DNA from: a virus
Reading direction: 5' to 3' (one strand)
IMG/VR virus record: IMGVR_UViG_3300021961_000263
Span: 1 to 37,535 of that record
Length of the DNA: 37,535 nt
Each line of letters starts with the position of its first letter. The stretch's first letter is position 1. Of the stretch, positions 24,685 to 31,754 are shown in pieces. The position numbers and the translations under genes are program-made. A model generated the notes under the pieces. That model saw nothing but the letters and a program-made list of their open reading frames with translations. It was not told the origin of the DNA and ran no database searches.

Positions 24685-25093
24685 CTTCTTCCTCCCATGG
24701 TGGTAGGCCAACAGGAATTGCAGTGTCAAGAAGGTCAACAGGAATCTTACCTTGCGTTACTGCCGCAACCCAAGGAGAATCAATCAGCCATTGCTTAAGT
24801 TCTTCGAGGGCAGACTTGGTCCATCTCCACACAGTTTTCTTGTCGGTAGTGACGCCTCTCATCAAGGTGATTTCCTTTGCAGCGTCTTCGTATGTCATCT
24901 TTGACATGATACACATCTCGACTGCTGCCCTTTGAATGGGTGGCAGTTGCTTGATGAAGTTGTCAAGGACCATTCGAACAACATCTTCTACATTGTTATT
25001 AAAGTATTCGTCTTCATCTGCCGTCTGACGGCCAATCTCCCCCGAGCCAAATGCGTCGGGGGAGACTGACGAGACAGTGCGTCGTATTACCAT
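24674..25093 (-). CDS. Sigma-factor region 4-like DNA-binding protein
   Basis: This 139-aa protein contains LPPIQRAAVEMCIMSKMTYEDAAKEI followed by KKTVWRWTKSALEELKQWL. The leading 'LPPxQR-V' helix and the later helix-turn-helix with a recognition helix ending WRWTKSALEEL are the pattern of sigma-70 family region 4, which contacts -35 elements. No region 2 (-10 binding) is seen in this chain, so it could be a stand-alone regulator or an anti-/appropriator-type protein. The ATG sits in the end of the ATPase gene. It is a possible partner of the late elements. Confidence 0.66.
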   Translation of the reverse strand: MVIRRTVSSVSPDAFGSGEIGRQTADEDEYFNNNVEDVVRMVLDNFIKQLPPIQRAAVEMCIMSKMTYEDAAKEITLMRGVTTDKKTVWRWTKSALEELKQWLIDSPWVAAVTQGKIPVDLLDTAIPVGLPPWEEEDGV

Positions 25094-25815
25094 GCAGATG
25101 GATACAAGACTGCTGATTCATCAAAGGGTCTCAGCTGCCCCTGTACCGGACGAGGCGGCTCGGAGTCCTTCATCTTCCGGCAGATTGCTTGGAGGGCTGT
25201 AAGGCCGGAGTGATTGTAATCTGGAACGACTTCCCATGTCGCATCAGCTGCGCCTCGAATGGCTCCACTGCCTCGCTCTCCGCTTCCACCCTTGTTGGAG
25301 TGGTGGACCACAATGCTTGAACAATCGTGGACACGGTAGATGGTGTCAAGAACCGAGATAGCTCGACCCACATCCTTCGCTGAGTTCTCATCGCCGCCAA
25401 CGGCAGCTCGAGCGAAAGTGTCAATGACAATGAGTCTTGGCTCATACTTCTTAATCACCTCGTTAAACGCCTCAACCGACTGGCGGTCAAGAAGTTGGGG
25501 AGTCATTGGGACAACAAAGAAATTCGAAACATCAGCCGTATCGTGCGCTCGCTTCCAGGCGAATACCCGTTTGCTGAACCCCTTGACCCCTTCGCCCACG
25601 AAGTAGATGACGGTGTCGCCCTTCGCTGCAACAGTCGCAGCCCAGTCCAGCACAACAAATGTTTTGCCAACACCAGGCTCGCCGTACACCCAGGTCTGTC
25701 CTTCAGGCAGCCGGTGCTCTAAGACCCACTGTGGCTGCGGCATATTCTCCAGCTCGTCCAGGGAAAAGACGGGCATCGCGTCTTGCTTCGGTTCCTCTAG
25801 GCTCATTTGCAACAT
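25087..25815 (-). CDS. RepA-like / DnaB-fold ATPase (AAA_25 type), probable helicase
   Basis: This 242-aa protein has Walker A GEPGVGKT at 45-52, Walker B LIVIDT at 128-133, then HHSNKGG at 171-177 and RGSGAIRGAAD at 181-191, the order seen in RepA-type hexameric helicases and related single-domain ATPases. No primase domain is attached. AAGGAGAGG precedes ATG 25815. It probably unwinds or remodels DNA during replication or recombination, together with the nuclease at 26648. The phage seems to lack its own polymerase, so it may load host replication enzymes. Confidence 0.85.
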   Translation of the reverse strand: MLQMSLEEPKQDAMPVFSLDELENMPQPQWVLEHRLPEGQTWVYGEPGVGKTFVVLDWAATVAAKGDTVIYFVGEGVKGFSKRVFAWKRAHDTADVSNFFVVPMTPQLLDRQSVEAFNEVIKKYEPRLIVIDTFARAAVGGDENSAKDVGRAISVLDTIYRVHDCSSIVVHHSNKGGSGERGSGAIRGAADATWEVVPDYNHSGLTALQAICRKMKDSEPPRPVQGQLRPFDESAVLYPSAW

Positions 25816-25837
25816 GACCTCTCCTTGAAACGGCGCA

Positions 25838-25869
25838 GGGGGGAGCGGGACTCGGATGCCGCTCCCCCC
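25838..25869 (-). other. Perfect 11-bp GC hairpin between two early genes
   Basis: GGGGGGAGCGG (25838-25848) pairs exactly with CCGCTCCCCCC (25859-25869) around a 10-nt loop. There is no T tract on either strand. It lies in the 66-bp gap between the 212-aa gene and the ATPase gene, so it may be a processing or attenuation site. Confidence 0.7.
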
Positions 25870-25881
25870 TCACCGTTGGTA

Positions 25882-26520
25882 TCAGAACGGGGTGGCCTCA
25901 AGATTAGCCATCTGACCCGCAATTTGGAAGGCACCAAGGGCGGTCTTCCCATCACGAGACAGCGACAGCTTAAGAGTCCCGTCGCGGTTGAAGTCAACGT
26001 TGCCGACAATGAGCTTGCCGTTCATAGCCTTAGCAAGGTTAGAGTCCTGGCGTGCCTTAATCTTGCCGGCGCAGTAGTACTGCTGACCAGCCTCAATTCC
26101 CTTTGCACCGCCACGGTCGTCGAAGACGACGACCTCGGCCTCGGGGATTCCAAGCGAAGGAATCTGAGTCTTGGCCTCGGCAATGAACCTTTCCGTCGAG
26201 TACACCGAGGTCGGCAGGTACTCGAAAGTCCCAGCCCCGTTCGGCTTGTAAGCAATAGCCCACTCAAGAGAACCGTTGCTCTGCGCGCGTGGCGCAGCCT
26301 GCATCACCGGTCGCGCCGGCTCTCCGTCGGTGTGCTTGGTCTTCAGAAAATCAATCTTCTTGAGAGCAAGGTCCTCAAGCTCCGAGTAAACAAGGTCTGC
26401 TTCGAACTTGGCCTCGTCAATCGAGACCGGCTCAGGGAACACAACGCGAGCCGTAAAGCCCACGCTCTGGTAACCCTGTGAAGGGCGAACCTCAACATCA
26501 ATGTGACTTACCTGCGACAT
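25882..26520 (-). CDS. Probable single-strand-DNA-binding or accessory protein, unknown family
   Basis: This 212-aa protein starts at ATG 26520 after AGGAGCAGGTGAT. The N-terminal 60 residues are beta/helix (HIDVEVRPSQGYQSVGFTA, then IDEAKFEADLVYSEL). The central and C-terminal parts have alternating strands (GTFEYLPTSVYSTER, AGQQYYCAGKIKARQD, LIVGNVDFNRDGTLKLSLS). It sits between a Cas4-like nuclease and a helicase, where many phages keep an SSB or annealing protein. I do not see a clear OB or recombinase signature; this is a positional guess. Confidence 0.5.
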   Translation of the reverse strand: MSQVSHIDVEVRPSQGYQSVGFTARVVFPEPVSIDEAKFEADLVYSELEDLALKKIDFLKTKHTDGEPARPVMQAAPRAQSNGSLEWAIAYKPNGAGTFEYLPTSVYSTERFIAEAKTQIPSLGIPEAEVVVFDDRGGAKGIEAGQQYYCAGKIKARQDSNLAKAMNGKLIVGNVDFNRDGTLKLSLSRDGKTALGAFQIAGQMANLEATPF

Positions 26521-26566
26521 ATCACCTGCTCCTGTTATCTAGTTGGATACTGCATTGGAAAGTGTA

Positions 26567-26607
26567 GCAGGCGGGGGGGAAAAAGGGGGGGAAACCCCCC
26601 CGCCTGC
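26567..26607 (-). terminator. Switchable G7/C7 hairpin terminator in the early operon
   Basis: On the minus strand the order is GCAGGC-G7-TTT-C7-TTTTT-C7-GCCTGC. The first G7 can pair with the nearest C7 (loop TTT) and is followed by T5, a compact intrinsic terminator; or it can pair with the farther C7, extended by GCAGGC/GCCTGC to 13 bp, burying the T5 in the loop. It lies between the Cas4-like nuclease gene and the 212-aa gene. The two folds exclude each other. Confidence 0.72.
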
Positions 26608-26647
26608 GAGCGGAGCCAAGGAAGGAGAGAAGACCTCGGCTCGACGC

Positions 26648-27538
26648 TCATCCCTGAACCGGAACCTCCGGGGCGTTGGAGGTGGATGCTTCCGACTCAG
26701 GAACATTTGAAGTTGTTAGTGTGTAAGGCGTAAGTGTACCAGTAACTCTGCAACTTTCGAAGTAGGAGCAGTACTTCCGGCTGCACAGGTTCCAATCTGG
26801 CTTTGGACGGAAGGCTTGCCTGGAACGAATAGCTTCTGCGTCAGTAAGCGCAGCGTGTAAAAGAGCGTATGCGTCTTGGGAATAGCAAGGCATTTCGATG
26901 ATGCGAGACTTGCCTTCCTTTGCGGACATGATGTGATACTGAAAACTCAGTGGCTTGTCCGGCAACTGCCCATCGTTCTGCGCCTTGGTCGCCAGCTCGT
27001 AGTAAAGGGCGACCTCAAGGTTCATCTCTTGGTCGTACTTCCAACGACGCATTGATGATGCTGTCTTGTTGTCGACAATGACAACGTGCTGGTCCGTCTC
27101 GTACACGGTGTCGATGTATCCGTGAATCTGGAAGTCCCCGGTCGGGTAGTTCCAGTACACCTCGGACCCAATCCAGTTGTACTCGCTGACGATTTCACGG
27201 ATGCTTGACCCTCCGCTATTAGAGTATTCCCACCATAGCTCAACAGACTTCTGCGCATACTCAATGACCTGCTCAGGGTCAGTGGAGTGCTCGAACCACT
27301 GCTCCATTGGCAGCAGCTTGCACTCAGCAAACGAAGACTCGGCTGCAATAGTCGCCATCTCTTTCATCGAAAGACTGCGGCCAGACTTTTCCCATTCCTC
27401 GATGGCTTTGTGAACTCCGGTGCCCATGGCTGTTTGAGGTGAGCCGTGGTCGTCGATGTCGTACATCTTGCGAAGTGCCCACTGCCACGAGCATCCTTCG
27501 AGCACAGACTTTAACGAAGACTTACTCCATGGGTACAT
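26648..27538 (-). CDS. Cas4/RecB-type PD-(D/E)XK exonuclease with Fe-S cysteines
   Basis: This 296-aa protein has His43 in MGTGVHKAIEEWE, Asp143 in HGYIDTVYE, Asp156 and Lys158 in VIVDNKTA, and a Gln/Tyr-rich motif near residue 178. Four Cys (16, 252, 257, 263) have the Cys-x4-Cys-x5-Cys C-terminal spacing that holds a 4Fe-4S cluster in Cas4 and AddB-like nucleases. It would resect DNA 5'-3' for recombination or replication restart. The C-terminal ~30 residues are Ser/Pro/Glu-rich and probably disordered. ATG 27538 overlaps the upstream gene. Confidence 0.86.
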   Translation of the reverse strand: MYPWSKSSLKSVLEGCSWQWALRKMYDIDDHGSPQTAMGTGVHKAIEEWEKSGRSLSMKEMATIAAESSFAECKLLPMEQWFEHSTDPEQVIEYAQKSVELWWEYSNSGGSSIREIVSEYNWIGSEVYWNYPTGDFQIHGYIDTVYETDQHVVIVDNKTASSMRRWKYDQEMNLEVALYYELATKAQNDGQLPDKPLSFQYHIMSAKEGKSRIIEMPCYSQDAYALLHAALTDAEAIRSRQAFRPKPDWNLCSRKYCSYFESCRVTGTLTPYTLTTSNVPESEASTSNAPEVPVQG

Positions 27539-27824
27539 CGTCTTCTCCTATCAGGAAGCATGCGCCACCACGCATGTCTGTCCAGTTGCCAGAGACTAGC
27601 ACATTCTCAAGAGTAATTTCGATACCTCTATCGTTCATGAAATCCCAGAGGCACATGCCTTGGCGCTCTGCCTCGTTGATGTCATGGCCTTCGAATTCGG
27701 CAGGTTCTGCTTTCTCTTCGCTCGAAGAAACTCTGTGGACTATGGTCTCGTAGTGCACGGTGCCTGGCTCCACCCTTGGTGATAAGACCAAGAGCGAAGC
27801 CAGGACACCTGCCCAGAACTTCAT
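27522..27824 (-). CDS. Exported small protein with signal peptide
   Basis: This 100-aa protein begins MKFWAGVLASLLVLSPRVEPG, a short basic-hydrophobic signal peptide without a lipobox Cys. The mature part is acidic with two Cys (MCLWDFMN and GGACFLIG) that could form a disulfide outside the cell. It overlaps both neighbours (ATGA with the upstream 49-aa gene). A phage early protein destined for export is unusual; superinfection exclusion or envelope modification are possibilities, without direct evidence. Confidence 0.66.
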   Translation of the reverse strand: MKFWAGVLASLLVLSPRVEPGTVHYETIVHRVSSSEEKAEPAEFEGHDINEAERQGMCLWDFMNDRGIEITLENVLVSGNWTDMRGGACFLIGEDDVPME

Positions 27825-27970
27825 AGTTCCTCTATGTCTGAGATTTTGTCTACAAGATACTCTTCTTCCTCGATGCTTGCTTCTCCATTCCAGACAGCAT
27901 CAAGAGCATCTTGTTCGGATTGTGCAAGTATTACGTAGACAGTCTTCTTGTGAATCTCGTAGTACTTCAT
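27821..27970 (-). CDS. 49-aa acidic small protein, unknown
   Basis: ATG 27970 is coupled to the upstream stop, and the stop overlaps the signal-peptide gene (ATGA). The product (MKYYEIHKKTVYVILAQSEQ ...) has a beta-rich start and an acidic helical end (SIEEEEYLVDKISDIEEL). It resembles the other small early proteins here (strand - strand - acidic helix), as in the 86-, 62- and 61-aa neighbours. Confidence 0.6.
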   Translation of the reverse strand: MKYYEIHKKTVYVILAQSEQDALDAVWNGEASIEEEEYLVDKISDIEEL

Positions 27971-28182
27971 TCCGGCTCCCCTTTATAGTTTAACCCAGCC
28001 TTTACGAACTCAGTGTTCAGTGGGTGCGTGCACTTCCGTACGTTTACGGTGTACCCCGCATCCTCCCACTTCTTTGTCCAGTAAGCAGCTTGTTCCAGCG
28101 TGCCCACCGTCCACTCTGCGATGTTGGACTCTGGGTCTTCCTTGTTAGCCCAGGTCTGTGCAAGAACAACGTACTCATTCAT
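27967..28182 (-). CDS. 71-aa small protein, unknown
   Basis: ATG 28182 has GAGGAGG six bases upstream; earlier in-frame ATG 28188 is too close to it. The product MNEYVVLAQTW ... has the layout beta strand, helix with LEQAAYWTKKWEDAGY, strand TVNVRKC, the same alpha/beta plan as the 61-aa gene at 28547. Such duplicated small folds occur in actinophage early operons; function unknown. Confidence 0.6.
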   Translation of the reverse strand: MNEYVVLAQTWANKEDPESNIAEWTVGTLEQAAYWTKKWEDAGYTVNVRKCTHPLNTEFVKAGLNYKGEPE

Positions 28183-28330
28183 TATCATCCTCCTCTTCCG
28201 TCTCACCAACCTCGGTGATGTCTTCAATGCATTGATATGTTACATCGCCCAGCCCCCACTTTTCCCACACTTCCTCTTCCGTGTCGGCAATAACGTCGTA
28301 AACAGCCATGACTTCCCAGACCTTACTCAT
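28175..28330 (-). CDS. 51-aa acidic small protein, unknown
   Basis: ATG 28330 overlaps the upstream stop. The product begins MSKVWEVMAVYDVIADTEEEV and ends with a run of Glu and Asp. It again shows strand - acidic helix - strand. The longer frame from 28363 would run through the upstream gene and lacks a ribosome-binding site. Confidence 0.55.
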   Translation of the reverse strand: MSKVWEVMAVYDVIADTEEEVWEKWGLGDVTYQCIEDITEVGETEEEDDNE

Positions 28331-28544
28331 AAAGCGCCGCCCTTCTCTCTGCCATGAAGTCATCGAACAACCATTCGTCTTCGAAGCACTCTTCCCAGGT
28401 CATGTGCCTTCCCATGATGCACTGACCCTGCATATCGTAGTGCTCATTAACCCAAAGCTCGAACTCGTTGTAATACCTGTCATAGTCTGTATCTTGAGGC
28501 AGCGCCCAGCGCTGGCTTGGAACTTCAGCATCCATGATTCTCAT
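28323..28544 (-). CDS. 73-aa acidic small protein, unknown
   Basis: ATG 28544 lies seven bases after AAGGAG. It is rich in Asp/Glu and aromatic residues (YDRYYNEFELWVNEHY, MTWEECFEDEWLF), with two Cys. It has no recognised motif. The acidic, aromatic-rich surface is reminiscent of DNA-mimic inhibitors, but this is only a composition resemblance. Confidence 0.6.
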   Translation of the reverse strand: MRIMDAEVPSQRWALPQDTDYDRYYNEFELWVNEHYDMQGQCIMGRHMTWEECFEDEWLFDDFMAERRAALYE

Positions 28545-28546
28545 AA

Positions 28547-28732
28547 TTACTCTCCTTGAATTTGGTGCAAGTACACCTCGTAGAAAGACTCGGCATGTGT
28601 GCCCCAGTTTTCGATATAATGCCGCTTCATGTTGCGAGCAACACGCTGCGCTTCCTCCTTGTCTCCGTACTCTAACACATAGTACGGGTCGTTTGCTTGC
28701 TTGTCGAACACGGTAACCCTGTATCTATCCAT
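28547..28732 (-). CDS. 61-aa small protein, unknown
   Basis: The product MDRYRVTVFDKQANDPYYVL ... has a beta hairpin, a basic helix (KEEAQRVARNMKRHYIE) and a last strand (SFYEVYLHQI). It resembles the layout of the genes at 27967 and 27821. It overlaps the next upstream gene by eight bases, typical of this operon. Confidence 0.58.
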   Translation of the reverse strand: MDRYRVTVFDKQANDPYYVLEYGDKEEAQRVARNMKRHYIENWGTHAESFYEVYLHQIQGE

Positions 28733-29012
28733 TTACAATCTCCCATGCGGCAGCAGCATATCCTGCGATATCTGCGTAGTTATCCTTGACACGCTCATTC
28801 TCAATTATGCGCGCAATCTTGAGAAGAATCATCATGTTGCAAACATCGACTCCATCAAGCGCATCATGCGCAGGAGCTGCAACCTTTAGGTAAGCATTCC
28901 AAAGACTTGCAGTTCGGTAGTCGAGGTTAAGGCTAGGTGGACCGTAGTCCTTGTTCCTTGCACCTGCAACTACTTCCGAAACTTCCTTCAGCAAATCAGA
29001 CTGCGTACTCAT
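28725..29012 (-). CDS. DUF6378-like protein
   Basis: This 95-aa protein contains NKDYGPPSLNLDYRTASLWNAYL, DALDGVDVCNMMILLKIARI and KDNYADIAGYAAAAWEI, the three ordered blocks of a widespread phage family known as DUF6378. Members lie near nucleotide-metabolism genes, and the pattern of an acidic 'DxxGY' end suggests a MazG-like helical fold, but activity is unproven. ATG 29012 is chosen because GGAG lies seven bases before it. Confidence 0.72.
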   Translation of the reverse strand: MSTQSDLLKEVSEVVAGARNKDYGPPSLNLDYRTASLWNAYLKVAAPAHDALDGVDVCNMMILLKIARIIENERVKDNYADIAGYAAAAWEIVNG

Positions 29013-29347
29013 CACTCGCTCCATTCGCTTGGCACCGTCCGCAACCGATTACGGAACCTATTCTCCCAATCATTTTTTCCCATGCCATGAACCACCTGGT
29101 TCTTTTTCCGCCACAACTGCCGCTGCCCCGGCGTCAACCCACCAAACATGCCATGGGTTGTCTGTGTCTCATTCGCATACCAAAGACACTCTTCCCACAC
29201 CGGGCATGTCTGGCACACCTCTCTTACAAACGGGTCATAGGTATTGTCGCTAAAGAACAAATCGGTGTCCATGTTGCGACAGTTTGCTTTCGGCATCCAC
29301 GATTGCGCATCTATAACAGCCTGGAATGTTTTCTGCAAATCACTCAT
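29012..29347 (-). CDS. WhiB-family Fe-S transcription regulator
   Basis: This 111-aa protein has Cys23, Cys45, Cys48 and Cys54 with the WhiB spacing (C - CxxC - C) and GMFGGLTPGQR at 66-76, the G[VIM][WF]GG turn of WhiB. It is an actinobacterial protein class that binds a 4Fe-4S cluster and region 4 of the host sigma factor. Phage WhiB copies can alter host gene expression and block superinfection. The N-terminal ~15 residues and a basic C-terminus extend the core. ATG 29347 follows AGGAG by six bases. Confidence 0.88.
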   Translation of the reverse strand: MSDLQKTFQAVIDAQSWMPKANCRNMDTDLFFSDNTYDPFVREVCQTCPVWEECLWYANETQTTHGMFGGLTPGQRQLWRKKNQVVHGMGKNDWENRFRNRLRTVPSEWSE

Positions 29348-29459
29348 CAATCTCTCCTATCCAATGCATCTGATTCCCGCTCTTTCTCCAGAGCATTTCT
29401 TCTCGGTACACCTCGAAAGCTAGCTCCTCCGCCCAATCATCCGAGAACTCAGCGCCCAT
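29340..29459 (-). CDS. 39-aa acidic peptide upstream of whiB-like gene
   Basis: ATG 29459 lies seven bases after GGAGG. The product begins MGAEFSDDWAEELAFEVYRE and is acidic. It overlaps the WhiB-like start by eight bases and the end of the upstream 82-aa gene by 40 bases, so it is probably a small coupled gene. No motif is recognised. Confidence 0.5.
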   Translation of the reverse strand: MGAEFSDDWAEELAFEVYREEMLWRKSGNQMHWIGEIDE

Positions 29460-29668
29460 TGCGTCACCTCCCTCATCAGCCTGGTACGGGTAAAGGCAAG
29501 AGCCTCATGGCTACCCAGGTAGATATGCCCAGAGCGACCATCAGCAAACACCGGAACCTGCAAAGTCACGCACTTGTTCTCGTCAATCTCGGCAATCGAA
29601 TCCTCTAAGAACACGGAGATTGTCTCTCCATCCTCGGTAGTAACTTGAACGCTATTGATGTAATTCAT
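29420..29668 (-). CDS. 82-aa small protein, unknown
   Basis: The product (MNYINSVQVTTEDGETISVFLED ...) is beta-rich with several strands (CVTLQVPVFADG, GHIYLGSHEALAF) and a basic helical end. It could be a small OB or SH3-like fold. It begins one base after the previous gene's region and precedes the coupled 39-aa frame. Function unknown. Confidence 0.6.
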   Translation of the reverse strand: MNYINSVQVTTEDGETISVFLEDSIAEIDENKCVTLQVPVFADGRSGHIYLGSHEALAFTRTRLMREVTQWALSSRMIGRRS

Positions 29669-29669
29669 C

Positions 29670-30467
29670 TCAATCCTCCATGAACTTAAAGAACTCTTGC
29701 GTGGTCATAGCATGCACAGCTGGTGCAGACTTGCACTGGCACCACTGGTCCTCGAGCCAGCACACCTGGCAGGACTCGCAGTTGTAGCACATGTCGTCAT
29801 ACACGGCTTCCTCGCCGCACAGGTCGCACTTGGCAATGACGAACGTGTCTTCGTCTTCAAACACCTTGGCAGATTCACTCGCTGGATTGAGCGTCGCAAA
29901 TCCACGAGGCTTGGCGCACGAGTATGAGGAGTTGGAGTACCACACATCCTCATGCCAGTGACCAGCATTCTCGTTGAGAATGTACGCGCAATACTCAGCA
30001 TCCGGGTCGTTGGTCATAATGACCAGCTTAGAACCAGAGCAGTACTGCTCGACCATGTCAAACAAATACTCGTTGTCTTGCCAATTGCGAGGCAGAGCAT
30101 TGAGGTAGTACTTCACGAACGCTGCGGTATCAGACATCTTGTCGTCTGGAATCTCGCAGCTGAGAATGCCATTGTGCAGCACTGCAACATTCTCGTTCAT
30201 CTTGAACGGATGAACATTGTCGATGTTCGTGGTGCCGTGCGTCGCCCAGCGGAAGTGAACGCTGAACGGTGAATACTTGCCGTGAAGAGCGTACTGCTTC
30301 TCGTACTCGTCAATGAACTCATCGAACTTCATGGTTCGGAATGTGTGCAGCTCATTGTGCTCATCGAAGTACATGAAGCCCGCACCATGCGGGTTGTTCT
30401 TGAAACCCTCGAACAGATGGCTCTCGGGAATCTGCTTACCTGCGGGCTGATAGATAGCAAGACACAT
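29670..30467 (-). CDS. Class II glutamine amidotransferase with Cys-rich C-terminal domain
   Basis: This 265-aa protein starts MCLAIYQPAGK, so Cys2 becomes the N-terminal nucleophile. HFRWATHG at 71-78 supplies the Arg and His region and LHNG at 97-100 the oxyanion Asn-Gly. It would release ammonia from glutamine. The end (214-245) carries eight Cys in CxxC-like pairs, a double zinc knuckle not found in ordinary GATases. AAAGGAGG before ATG 30467 fixes the start. It shares one base (TAATG) with the amidoligase gene, so the pair should be made together. Confidence 0.86.
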   Translation of the reverse strand: MCLAIYQPAGKQIPESHLFEGFKNNPHGAGFMYFDEHNELHTFRTMKFDEFIDEYEKQYALHGKYSPFSVHFRWATHGTTNIDNVHPFKMNENVAVLHNGILSCEIPDDKMSDTAAFVKYYLNALPRNWQDNEYLFDMVEQYCSGSKLVIMTNDPDAEYCAYILNENAGHWHEDVWYSNSSYSCAKPRGFATLNPASESAKVFEDEDTFVIAKCDLCGEEAVYDDMCYNCESCQVCWLEDQWCQCKSAPAVHAMTTQEFFKFMED

Positions 30468-31606
30468 TAGAAATCCTCCTTTGAACATCCAACTGCAATG
30501 AACGACTTAAGGTTATCGTACTTTTCGGTAGTTAACAACCAATCCTGGTACTTGTCTCTGCTGAGCGCACCATTCATTACATCTCTGACAGATAGATTCT
30601 TGGTGTACTCATACATAGAGTCGACGAACTCCATGTTCTTCATGATTGCGCTCTGAAGAATGTTGCCTTTGAAGTAGCGCAACTCTACAGTGTTCGTGTT
30701 CTGGAAGTTAATGGCAAGATAACGCCTGCCATTCGCTTTCTTACCCTTGACATAGTCCGGAATACTGCTTCTCTCGGACTGGTCAAAGAACCAGCTCGCA
30801 TAGCTAGAGTCCTCACGCTGACCAACGAACTGACACAAGTCAGGATTCTTAAGCTGGAGCTGAACGAACTTCCATAGATGCATCGGAGTAAATGCAGACC
30901 TCGACACATGGATATGGAAACCGCAGCTTTGATACGCAAACGACCGAGCGCCATTGGCTCGGGCTACATTTAGTTGCTCGAAGGGGAACATCTGTTTGAA
31001 GGCATCGAGCGTTGCTGGCATAGTCACCAGCTCGACGCCATTAGGGCCAAGCGAACCATCTTCTTTGAGATACACGAACTCAGACTTGGATTGAGGAATG
31101 CCTTCAATAAACTCCTCGGATACTGGACGCATCCTTTCAATCTCAATCTCTGTGCCCATGTACAACAGACCAGGCTTAGAATAAGGAGAACAAATTGCAA
31201 AATTAGAATCGTTTATTGAGTAATAATAGTACTTTGGCTTATAGCTGTAATACTCGATGTACTCAGAGTCCTCTGGTCCGCAGCACTCAATAGCGCTGTC
31301 TTCCCAGTGGTAGTAGGTCCCGCAACCATCGCAGGGATAAGTGCAATTAATGCAGATGTACTCTCCAGAATCATGCGCATTGATTAGATTCTGGGGATAA
31401 ATCATAGCCCTCCGAAGACGCACATTCTCTGCTTCTCCAAGCAAATCTTCGTCAACAAGAAGTTCACCGCAATTAGCGCACTCGACAACAATATCATTCG
31501 TGCAATCTTCGCAGAGATTATCGTTATATCCTCCTGATTCTATAATGCCTTGATTACAACGGCAGCAAATCAATCCAGTAAATGATTGCTGAATTCCGGT
31601 TGGCAT
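30467..31606 (-). CDS. Amidoligase (COOH-NH2 ligase, glutamine-synthetase-like fold)
   Basis: This 379-aa protein has the amidoligase blocks GTEIEIER (151-158), KEDGSLGPNG - VELVTMP (181-197), SCGFHIHVSR (227-236) and NTVELRYFKG (305-314), which hold the metal-ATP and acceptor. Ahead of them are zinc-knuckle Cys groups at 14/15/17, 32/35, 43/46, 85/88 and 92/95. The family joins an amine or ammonia to a carboxyl group. Its partner GATase could supply ammonia from glutamine. The substrate is unknown: peptide, protein or a modified nucleotide are all possible. Confidence 0.84.
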   Translation of the reverse strand: MPTGIQQSFTGLICCRCNQGIIESGGYNDNLCEDCTNDIVVECANCGELLVDEDLLGEAENVRLRRAMIYPQNLINAHDSGEYICINCTYPCDGCGTYYHWEDSAIECCGPEDSEYIEYYSYKPKYYYYSINDSNFAICSPYSKPGLLYMGTEIEIERMRPVSEEFIEGIPQSKSEFVYLKEDGSLGPNGVELVTMPATLDAFKQMFPFEQLNVARANGARSFAYQSCGFHIHVSRSAFTPMHLWKFVQLQLKNPDLCQFVGQREDSSYASWFFDQSERSSIPDYVKGKKANGRRYLAINFQNTNTVELRYFKGNILQSAIMKNMEFVDSMYEYTKNLSVRDVMNGALSRDKYQDWLLTTEKYDNLKSFIAVGCSKEDF

Positions 31607-31754
31607 TGCACTCTCCTTGGTTGGCGTGCCCCCCCGCCCGGCCGCGCCGGCGTTCTTTGCTGGCGTGGCATATTTGGGGGGCCGCCTACTAGATAGATAG
31701 ATAACTAGTCATGCCATCTCTTCTCTGTCCTAACTTGCAACGAGAGCGGCAGGT
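31607..31754 (-). other. Regulatory gap upstream of the amidoligase gene
   Basis: This 148-bp gap has AAGGAG before the amidoligase ATG, a GC-rich block (~31628-31660), a short GATA tandem (31691-31704), and regulatory repeat copy R1 (31709-31746). A 7-bp hairpin (GGCAGGT / ACCTGCC, 31748-31764) overlaps the end of the upstream gene. I see no clear sigma-70 promoter. Confidence 0.5.
31709..31746 (-). repeat. Regulatory repeat R1
   Basis: On the minus strand it reads CTCTCGTTGCAAGTTAGGAC then AGAGAAGAGATGGCATGA. It aligns with R2 (33044-33080) and R3 (33099-33135) at about two-thirds of positions, with the block GGACxGAGxAGAGxTGGC most conserved. Confidence 0.6.
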
